Below, one piece after another: positions 57,706 to 64,000 of a DNA stretch of 64,000 nucleotides (positions are counted from its first letter, which is position 1; every line of letters begins with the position of its first letter). The notes beneath the pieces are model-generated. The model was not told the DNA's origin and did no database searches. It saw nothing but the letters and a program-made list of their open reading frames with translations. This DNA comes from Psychrobacter immobilis. Its GTDB lineage: Bacteria > Pseudomonadota > Gammaproteobacteria > Pseudomonadales > Moraxellaceae. The stretch covers positions 1,302,001 to 1,366,000 of the forward strand of contig NZ_CAJGZV010000001.1 of the NCBI RefSeq assembly GCF_904846065.1, in the 5' to 3' direction. The position numbers and the translations under genes are program-made.

Positions 57706-58282
57706 AATATTATCCTTAAAAAATATGGGCAGAAGAAAAGAGGGTAACAATAGTAAAGCTAATAATAAAAATGATTACATTAAAAAATTCAATAATCGAA
57801 AATAAACAAGAAGCAAATATTATCACTTATTACGCAGCATAACTGTTTATGATAAGACGTTTTTACGACCTTACTGTATATCTTTGGCAAACTATGTGAC
57901 GCTTATCTAAGGTCGGTATCAGCTTTGAAAGACATCAATATGACTTTCGTAGACTGGCTAGTATCGATTATTGGCATTGCATAACGATAGATTTGATAAT
58001 ATATTGTTATCGATAATTGCATTTGCTATAACTTATAGGTCTGATTTTAGCACAATGTGGTGATTTTTAAATCCAGAAAAAGTGACCGTCTTGTATACTG
58101 ACTTGTTTACAGATTGTTGTAGACATTATCGGTTTTTGGACTTGTTTAAGATGGCAGTGTATAGTTAGGCCAGCTTTAGACTCATTTACTAAATATCAAT
58201 GATTATGAGGTTATTGAGTCTATATAATAGGCACATTACATTTATTACTATTATTCTAACCGTTCGTTATAGGGATTATATT
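57706..58282. promoter_or_regulatory. Thiolase-FabG divergent region
   Basis: 577 AT-rich bases without a believable gene. Both promoters must be here. I saw no clear operator. Confidence 0.35.
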
Positions 58283-59683
58283 ATGTCAGACCGTTATGGT
58301 GATTTTGTTCAGTCTTCTATTGGCAAAAAAGTGGCCAAAAATTTGGGTTTACCGTTACCTGTTACTCTTGATCGCTTCGAAAGCGGTGAGCCTTTAGTAC
58401 GTGGTAGCGTATTGGTTGGTCGTGCTAATGGCGATGATAAAAGCGTCAGTGAGTCTGTTGCGCGAATTTTGTCAGACGTACATGCTGATGTTTATGTAAA
58501 CAGCAGTGATGATATCAAAGATGCCCTTGCTGATGCAGGCGTGGAAGCAAAAGCCAATACGGGCGGCGATGATAAATTTAAAGTTTTGTTGTTTGATGCC
58601 AGCAATATTAGCAATGCCGATCAATTAAAAGAAGTGTATGAGTTCTTCCATACTGTCGCTCGTCGTGTAGAAAAATCTGGTCGCGTCATTATTATTGGTC
58701 GCCCACCAGAAAATATCACTGACATTGATACAGCTTTGGCTCAGCGTGCGCTTGAAGGATTTGTGAAGTCTGTCGGTAAAGAGTTCAAACGCGGTATTAC
58801 GGCACAGCTTATTTATGTGGAAGACGGCGCAGAGCAAAATCTAGATTCGACTTTACGCTTTTTCACCTCAGCTCGTTCAGCTTATGTCTCAGGACAAGTC
58901 GTACGCGTTAGTAAAGGCAGTAATGTTGATGTGGATTGGACACAGCCTCTTGGCGGTAAAACCATGCTGGTAACCGGCGCAAGTCGCGGTATTGGTGAAG
59001 CAATTGCTCGTGTATTGGCTCGAGAAGGCGCTCACGTTATCTGCCTCGATGTACCGCAGCAACAAGCAGACCTACAAAAAGTCGCTAGCGAAATTAGTGG
59101 CTCAGTATTGACCGTCGACATCACCAGTGATGACGCTGGCAAACAAATCGCCGAAGCTGCACAAAAGCGTGGTGGATTAGACTCAATCATCCATAATGCT
59201 GGCGTGACTCGTGATAAGACATTGGCAAACATGGACGAGAAAAAGTGGGACATGGTTATTAATATCAACCTAGGTAGTATTGCTAGGCTGAACCGCTATT
59301 TACTAGACAACGACGTATTAAAAGACAATGCACGTATCGTTTGTGTGTCATCGATTTCAGGTATCGCTGGCAACTTGGGTCAAACCAACTATGCCACCTC
59401 TAAAGCAGGGGTGATTGGTTTGGTGAATGCCACTGCCAAGCAGTTAGAAGACAACGCCAAAGGCATGACAATCAACGCCGTTGCTCCAGGGTTTATTGAA
59501 ACGCAAATGACAGAAGCCATTCCATTTGCTATTCGTGAAGCGGGTCGCCGTATGAACTCTATGAGCCAAGGCGGCTTGCCAGTAGACGTGGCTGAGACCA
59601 TCGCATGGTTTGCATCACCTGCTTCTGGTGGCTTAAATGGCAACATCGTTCGCGTTTGTGGTCAAAGCTTATTGGGTGCTTAA
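58283..59683 (+). CDS. High-molecular-weight FabG-type 3-oxoacyl reductase
   Basis: 466 residues from ATG 58283 (AGGGA eight bases before); the longer frame starts in the leader. The C-terminal 245 residues are a complete SDR: T-G-A-S-R-G-I-G (231-238), N-A-G (305-307), catalytic Ser357, Tyr370, Lys374. The first ~215 residues are a second, degenerate Rossmann-like domain without the cofactor motif, the plan of mycobacterial FabG4 (Rv0242c). Reduces 3-oxoacyl-CoA or -ACP; NADH vs NADPH unknown. MaoC hydratase follows 360 bases downstream on the same strand. Confidence 0.92.
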   Translation: MSDRYGDFVQSSIGKKVAKNLGLPLPVTLDRFESGEPLVRGSVLVGRANGDDKSVSESVARILSDVHADVYVNSSDDIKDALADAGVEAKANTGGDDKFKVLLFDASNISNADQLKEVYEFFHTVARRVEKSGRVIIIGRPPENITDIDTALAQRALEGFVKSVGKEFKRGITAQLIYVEDGAEQNLDSTLRFFTSARSAYVSGQVVRVSKGSNVDVDWTQPLGGKTMLVTGASRGIGEAIARVLAREGAHVICLDVPQQQADLQKVASEISGSVLTVDITSDDAGKQIAEAAQKRGGLDSIIHNAGVTRDKTLANMDEKKWDMVININLGSIARLNRYLLDNDVLKDNARIVCVSSISGIAGNLGQTNYATSKAGVIGLVNATAKQLEDNAKGMTINAVAPGFIETQMTEAIPFAIREAGRRMNSMSQGGLPVDVAETIAWFASPASGGLNGNIVRVCGQSLLGA

Positions 59684-60043
59684 TATCACTTTATAAGTAA
59701 GTGTCAATTATAAGTAAGTATAAATGATGATTTAGATGATGGTAAATACATGATATTAATCAGTATTTTTAATTTTCCTCACATATGCTTACGAAAAAAT
59801 TGCTCATGAATCGTAATAAAGCTGCCCAAGGGTGGCTTTTTTATGATAAAAACACAGAGAACCAGTAGCCAAATTGTTTTTTGCTGTGAGAGTTGCTTAC
59901 ATTGTCTAAAACCACGCCTATGAATTGTGCCTAATTTAGGCATAATACTGGTGGCATTGCTCAATGATAGGCTGTAACCAATAATGTCATAGCATCTTTA
60001 GATACACCAAGAAAATTTGCTCAAGCCCCACTTAGGATTTATT
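59684..60043. other. Intergenic region with terminator, FabG-like / MaoC
   Basis: 360 bases. A hairpin AAAGCTGCCC/GGGTGGCTTT with T6 at 59818-59845 should end the FabG transcript, so the MaoC gene probably has its own promoter. No gene seen. Confidence 0.5.
59818..59845 (+). terminator. Terminator of the FabG-like gene
   Basis: AAAGCTGCCC pairs with GGGTGGCTTT (two wobble pairs); the arms are separated by only two bases, so the top pairs must open to form the loop. A T6 run follows. Confidence 0.65.
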
Positions 60044-60961
60044 ATGTCAGACAAACATTATGATGCGTTGCCGAAAGCGCATACGACCTATGCCAATATC
60101 GTTAAAAGTTTATTGCCTATTGGTAATAATGGCAAAATCAGTAAAGACCAATTGCCGCAAGCGACTTACTATGTGGACGATTTGCACATTGACCAAAGTA
60201 ACTTAAACGATTATCGTAAAATTTGTGGTTTTGCAGATAATGGCAAAGTACCTATTACTTACTTTTCAGTGCTGTCTCAAACGCTGCAAATGAATATGAT
60301 GGTCAAAGAGCCATTTCCATTTGCTATGTTGGGTCTAGTGCACGTCGATAATAGTGTGACTCAGTATCGTCCTATCGGTGAGCGTGAAACGGTTGCTATG
60401 TCAGTCACCTTTGATAATTTGCGTGACCATGCTCAGGGTCAGCAGTTTGATTTTGTGACGACGGTCAAGTCAGAAGATAAGGTGATTTGGGAAGGTACTT
60501 CGACGTATCTATCACGTAGCAAAAAACCAATCAGCAGCAAAGACAAAAAAAGCACTCCACGTCCAATAACGGTCAAGCCATCAGTCAACCCAGAAGGCGT
60601 GCATAGTATCTTTGAAGTGCCAGAAGATATCGGTCGTCGTTATGCTTTTGTTTCAGGTGACTTTAACCTTATTCATCTCCATCCATTATCTGCGCGTGCG
60701 TTTGGCTTTCCTAAAGCGATTGCTCACGGCATGTGGTCAAAGGCCAAATGCCTTGCTATGATGGACGAGTTGCCAGATGCGTGTACGGTTGATGTGTCAT
60801 TTAAACTGCCTATCTTTTTGCCAGCCGAAGTAGAGCTGATCGCTGATCCGGTAGCTGCACTTAAAGACACAGACGATACCTGTGAGTTTGGCTTATTTAG
60901 CTCTAAAAATGACAAGCCGCATTTGGCAGGTACGGTTAAATTACAGAGTGGCCATGAGTAA
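60044..60961 (+). CDS. MaoC-family (R)-specific enoyl-CoA hydratase/dehydratase
   Basis: 305 residues from ATG 60044 (TTAGGA eight bases before); the longer frame starts at TTG 60017. Double hot-dog plan: a degenerate N-terminal half, and a C-terminal MaoC domain with the hydratase motif D-F-N-L-I-H-L-H-P-L-S-A-R-A-F-G-F and A-I-A-H-G-M near 206-233 (catalytic Asp and His). Size and plan match mycobacterial HtdX. It would interconvert 3-hydroxyacyl and enoyl thioesters, next to the reductase and thiolase. Confidence 0.92.
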   Translation: MSDKHYDALPKAHTTYANIVKSLLPIGNNGKISKDQLPQATYYVDDLHIDQSNLNDYRKICGFADNGKVPITYFSVLSQTLQMNMMVKEPFPFAMLGLVHVDNSVTQYRPIGERETVAMSVTFDNLRDHAQGQQFDFVTTVKSEDKVIWEGTSTYLSRSKKPISSKDKKSTPRPITVKPSVNPEGVHSIFEVPEDIGRRYAFVSGDFNLIHLHPLSARAFGFPKAIAHGMWSKAKCLAMMDELPDACTVDVSFKLPIFLPAEVELIADPVAALKDTDDTCEFGLFSSKNDKPHLAGTVKLQSGHE

Positions 60962-61032
60962 AAGCCAGTAGAACGACTGTCATTTAACTAAAAAATATCT
61001 CAATATGGTCGATTCTTGATAGAAAAGTGATA

Positions 61033-61084
61033 GCGTTAACCTCGCTTGAAGTATTGCTTATACATCGACACGCGGTTGCTTTGT
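61033..61084. repeat. Dispersed intergenic stem-loop repeat, copy 2
   Basis: GCGTTAACCTCGCTTGAAGT start, matching 12056 with one change; the second arm (GAAGT) pairs less well. Similarity continues weakly to about 61084. A shorter related sequence, AATAGCGTTAACCA, is seen inverted at 18163-18176. Confidence 0.6.
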
Positions 61085-61119
61085 ACTTATTTTAACTGGA
61101 ATTGATCATAGTAAATATA

Positions 61120-61680
61120 ATGAACAAATTTATAATTATGACTTCACATACCGCCGTACCAGACCCAGATCAACTGAATCATTCAGTAGCTATTGACACA
61201 GTATCGAATGCTGGCAATAGCGTTTTAGACAATGATGTTGATCTTAGTACTATTCTTGAGCCTTATTTTCGTCCTGATGACACTACCATTGTATGCGGTG
61301 CACTCAATGACGAAAAAGTGGTTGCCTTAGCGAAAGCTGGGGTTGAGTTAGTGATTAACTTACAGCCAGATGATGAATTGAGCTTTGATGAAGCCGCAGC
61401 GGTCGAGCGAGCTGGCATGCACTATGAGCATCTGCCTATTAACGGTGCTGCAGACTTAAAGCAGCTTAATATATTGGCATTTGATAATATATTGCGCCAA
61501 CATCATGGCAAAAAAACGGCAGTGCATTGTGGCTCAGGCAATAGAGTGGGTGCCGCAATGGCGCTACGCGCAGGATGGCTACGTGGACGTAAAATGGACA
61601 CCGCTATGGAACGTGGGCGCAGTCATGGTTTAACGAAGCTTGAGCAAGAAGTTCATAATCGTCTGTTGGTACCGCGTTAA
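61120..61680 (+). CDS. DUF442-type protein-phosphatase-like protein
   Basis: 186 residues from ATG 61120; ATG 61138 is equally possible and neither has a strong ribosome-binding site. Core about 50-170: V-I-N-L-Q-P-D-D-E (the general-acid loop) and the P-loop V-H-C-G-S-G-N-R-V-G, that is C-x4-R. This is the DUF442/beta-lactamase-hydrolase-like phosphatase variant rather than the normal C-x5-R tyrosine phosphatase. Substrate unknown. A terminator follows at 61727. Confidence 0.85.
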   Translation: MNKFIIMTSHTAVPDPDQLNHSVAIDTVSNAGNSVLDNDVDLSTILEPYFRPDDTTIVCGALNDEKVVALAKAGVELVINLQPDDELSFDEAAAVERAGMHYEHLPINGAADLKQLNILAFDNILRQHHGKKTAVHCGSGNRVGAAMALRAGWLRGRKMDTAMERGRSHGLTKLEQEVHNRLLVPR

Positions 61681-61726
61681 GACATAAAGATGACAACGTA
61701 TTATTGAGCAGCATTGTATGACTGAG

Positions 61727-61752
61727 AGGCGACCACTAGGTTGCCTTTTTTA
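61727..61752 (+). terminator. Terminator of the DUF442 gene
   Basis: AGGCGACC/GGTTGCCT with ACTA loop and T6. Confidence 0.8.
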
Positions 61753-61793
61753 TTAAGGCGCGTTGTTATTTTAAAAATGAGGACACGCCCTAA
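61753..61793. repeat. Short IS-end-like repeat
   Basis: Right part TTTTAAAAATGAGGACACGCCC (61769-61790) matches, inverted, the left end of the MITE-like element at 54720, with one change in the first 18. The left part GGCGCGTTGT is a partial inverted mate. TAA borders both sides. Likely a very short remnant of the same element family. Confidence 0.5.
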
Positions 61794-61941
61794 GCAAACG
61801 AAAAAATAACGAGTTAGTATTGAGATACTGAACAGTTACGCCTTAGCAAATAATGTATTTTTTATCATATGAACACTTAATATTAAGGGCTAAATAGTTT
61901 TTTACCGTTTAGCTGTTTTATAGAAATGGAGCAGGGTAGCC

Positions 61942-63357
61942 ATGATCGACAATAATAATAAAACCACGCAGATTTTTGATCATCAGATAAATATAACGTT
62001 GCAACAACGTTTGCAGCAAATACTCACCGATTTACAGCTTGATGATGCACCAGCAGGGGGTGCCGTGGTTGTCTATCAGGCAGGAGAATGCATTGCACAG
62101 GCGAGTGTGGGGATGGCACGTCCAGAGATGTCGTGGCAGCCTGATACTTTGGCGATTAACTTTTCGACGGGTAAAGGTGTATTGGCGACGCTCGTACATA
62201 TATTGGTTTCGCAGCAGATGCTTGATTATGACCAGCCTATTGCCCATTATTGGCGTGCATTTTCTGCACAGAATAAAGGGAATATTACGCTACGTAGCGT
62301 GATGTCGCATCAAGCCAACTTATTCTCAATTCAGAGTATCGATGCGGATAGCGAAACTTTGCTTGATTGGGATCAAATGCTCAATAAAGTTGCTGCCATG
62401 CCAATCACAGCATCAGACCATGGCGAGCTATATGACAGCGCTTATAGTGCTCTGGTCTATGGTTGGGTGTTGGGCGGTCTGATAGAAGCCGTTACGGAAA
62501 TGTCTTTAGCTGAGGCATTGCGCCATTATCTTACTGAGCCTTTAGGTATTGCTGATAGTTGCTATTTTGGTGTACCAGAGAATAAAGTCAACCAAGTAGC
62601 AAGACTCGCCAAAGACTTCGAAGCATCAAATGAGGCTGGCTCACAACTGCGTCATAAACGTCATAAACCAACGCTAAAAGCTGACTCACAAAGTACTTTA
62701 CGTACTTATGCTAGTCTGCCTAGCTACACTTGTTGGCAGCAGCTCGCCTTAGTTGATATACAAGCGGCAGACCTAAGTTCAGATGATGAGCAAAATACTT
62801 TACCGATACTAGACACGGCTCATATTAATCGTTTGTACTTCAATACCAGTCAGCTTAATCTAAAAAATTATAAGGCGGCACTCATACCTGCTGGCAAACA
62901 AGCAATCGATTATCACAGTCGTGAGACATTACAGGCGATTATTCCAGCAGCAAATGGTGTCGCTTCAGCTCAGGCATTGGCCACCATCTATGCGATGTTA
63001 GCCAACGGCGGAACATGGCAAGGACACACGTTTATTAATAGCGCCACTTTTGAGCAACTATCCAAACCGCAAGTCACAGGGCTAGATGCCGTCATGCCAG
63101 CAAACATGGATTGGCGCTTGGGTTATCATCGGTTATTTAGTCTTTGTCAGCATATAGACAGTGAAAAATTTGATGCAAACAAGCAAGGATTTGGGCATAT
63201 GGGCTATAACGGTTCAGTGGCTTGGTGTGACACAGAGCGTCAGTTGTCATTTGCCTTTATCCATAATTTTGACACCACGATGCTGAATGATGTCCGTCAA
63301 TTTGCACTAACGGAAGCGGTACTTAACTTAGTCGATTCAGAGCTTTCAAAGCGCTAG
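61942..63357 (+). CDS. Beta-lactamase-family serine hydrolase (EstB/class C-like)
   Basis: 471 residues, no signal peptide, so it is cytoplasmic and more likely an esterase or peptidase than an antibiotic-resistance enzyme. Catalytic S-T-G-K at 75-78 (S-x-x-K), Tyr168 in Y-S-A, and F-G-H-M-G-Y-N-G near the C-terminus in the place of the K-T-G box. An insertion of about 70 residues (215-285) is polar. AGGG precedes the ATG. Stands alone between the terminator and the convergent antiporter. Confidence 0.88.
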   Translation: MIDNNNKTTQIFDHQINITLQQRLQQILTDLQLDDAPAGGAVVVYQAGECIAQASVGMARPEMSWQPDTLAINFSTGKGVLATLVHILVSQQMLDYDQPIAHYWRAFSAQNKGNITLRSVMSHQANLFSIQSIDADSETLLDWDQMLNKVAAMPITASDHGELYDSAYSALVYGWVLGGLIEAVTEMSLAEALRHYLTEPLGIADSCYFGVPENKVNQVARLAKDFEASNEAGSQLRHKRHKPTLKADSQSTLRTYASLPSYTCWQQLALVDIQAADLSSDDEQNTLPILDTAHINRLYFNTSQLNLKNYKAALIPAGKQAIDYHSRETLQAIIPAANGVASAQALATIYAMLANGGTWQGHTFINSATFEQLSKPQVTGLDAVMPANMDWRLGYHRLFSLCQHIDSEKFDANKQGFGHMGYNGSVAWCDTERQLSFAFIHNFDTTMLNDVRQFALTEAVLNLVDSELSKR

Positions 63358-63375
63358 ATAGCTCTATCGATAAGG

Positions 63376-64000
63376 TTAATGTGATTTATTCGGCGTCATT
63401 TTAAGCAATTTTGTGGCGCTAAGACCATGAATAAAGATTGACGCCAAAATGACAATTGAACAGACGACCCATAGCTTAAGCGCATCTTCATCACCGAAAA
63501 AACCTTGGTTGAGCGCATAAGATAAATAATATAGCGTACCAATGCCACGGATGCCCAAAGCAGAAATGGCATACTTTTCAGTGTGTGGCATGTTTAGTCC
63601 TGATAAAGCAATAAACCCACCAATGGGACGTATCAACAAGAGGAAAGTGAAGCTGACGATGTAAACACGCCATGTCAGCTCAACACCCGACTGCAATCCT
63701 TGACCAAGAAACATGCCGAAAGTGACCAGCACTAGAGACATGAGTAAGCCTTCTGATTGTTCTGCAAAATCATGGAGCTTGTGGTGATAGCTATGCTCAT
63801 GCTCTGAGCGGCGAAAGGCAAATGCCGCGATAAACACGGCGATAAAGCCATAACTATGTACAAATTCGGCAAGTCCATAAGCCACTAACGTTAGTGCAAT
63901 GACCACATAGCCTTGAGAAATAGTGGTGTTTTGGCTGTATTTTGAAAATACCAGCTTGGCCATAATTTTACCAACGACAATCCCCACCACCAGCCCAGCA
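63376..64000 (-). CDS. Cation/proton antiporter (5' part outside window)
   Basis: The frame stays open past the window edge, so the N-terminal half is missing; the GTG at 63990 is not a real start. The visible 208 residues have six or so membrane segments with F-V-H-S-Y-G-F-I-A-V-F-I-A-A-F-A-F and L-R-P-I-G-G-F-I-A-L-S-G (R-P-x-G motif) and G-I-R-G-I-G-T-L-Y-Y near the C-terminus, all typical of CPA1 Na+/H+ antiporters. Ion (Na+, K+ or Li+) not determined. Confidence 0.88.
   Translation of the reverse strand, partial: AGLVVGIVVGKIMAKLVFSKYSQNTTISQGYVVIALTLVAYGLAEFVHSYGFIAVFIAAFAFRRSEHEHSYHHKLHDFAEQSEGLLMSLVLVTFGMFLGQGLQSGVELTWRVYIVSFTFLLLIRPIGGFIALSGLNMPHTEKYAISALGIRGIGTLYYLSYALNQGFFGDEDALKLWVVCSIVILASIFIHGLSATKLLKMTPNKSH

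Noticed and set aside
57706..57750. Upstream extension of the thiolase
   Set aside because: Begins at TTG; the ATG at 57705 has AAGGA in place.
61942..63357. Antibiotic-resistance beta-lactamase
   Set aside because: No signal peptide and no K-T-G box; an esterase/peptidase of the same fold is more likely.
1..64000. CRISPR, tRNA, rRNA or prophage
   Set aside because: No regular repeat-spacer array, no tRNA T-loop-like sequence and no phage structural genes were seen.

Overview
The window reads as ordinary chromosome of a gamma-proteobacterium of the family Moraxellaceae, most likely Psychrobacter. This is inferred from moderately AT-rich DNA with very AT-rich gaps, from Acinetobacter/Psychrobacter-like gene content (homodimeric AceE, PpsA/PpsR pair, MsbA-LpxK-KdsB block, HolB-PilZ pair) and from the general character of the proteins. 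No 16S or other marker gene is present, so the genus is not proven. I found no tRNA, rRNA, CRISPR array or prophage.

Layout. 1-7.3 kb: a truncated GYF_2/RDD membrane protein, divergent ppsA and ppsR (PEP synthase and its regulatory kinase/phosphatase), a small lipoprotein, and a soluble transhydrogenase with a long N-terminal extension. 7.3-13.9 kb (minus strand): an export module of two ABC-2 permeases plus an HlyD-type periplasmic adaptor, then a BrkB/YihY protein and a TolC-like outer-membrane channel; no ABC ATPase gene is present. 14.5-19.1 kb (plus): glycerol kinase, a glycine-zipper protein, an endonuclease/exonuclease/phosphatase-fold hydrolase and a TetR regulator. 19.2-30.7 kb (minus): a surface-protein locus of five exported proteins, three with DUF11-like repeats plus a 1,777-residue DUF11/SdrD-like/beta-barrel protein and a small periplasmic protein. 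This is the most distinctive region. 31.3-36.7 kb: aceE-aceF followed by an intact IS1595-family element with perfect terminal repeats and an 8-bp target duplication. 36.8-44.3 kb: OmpW, a small zinc-ribbon-like membrane protein, a voltage-gated K+ channel, a TerD-family protein, a WYL regulator and a Lon-like protease. 44.6-54.6 kb (plus): rsmG, parA-parB, exbB-exbD-like, msbA, lpxK, kdsB, holB, pilZ. 54.7-61 kb: a MITE-like repeat, PPK2, and a thiolase / high-molecular-weight FabG / MaoC hydratase set that recalls the mycobacterial FadA2-FabG4-HtdX locus. 61-64 kb: a DUF442-type phosphatase-like protein, a beta-lactamase-family serine hydrolase and a truncated cation/proton antiporter.

Functional links. 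PpsA with PpsR, and AceE-AceF, sit on opposite sides of the PEP/pyruvate/acetyl-CoA node. ExbBD-MsbA-LpxK-KdsB supply envelope energisation and lipid A/Kdo synthesis. RsmG-ParA-ParB is the conserved chromosome-partition block. The DUF11 locus appears to build a surface structure: one large barrel protein shares an N-terminal motif with its 715-residue neighbour, and two of the others share a C-terminal module.

Several starts were moved from the longest open frame to an internal ATG because the longer frame began with TTG or GTG and the ATG had a better ribosome-binding site (noted per gene). All functional assignments are from reading motifs by eye; no database search was run.
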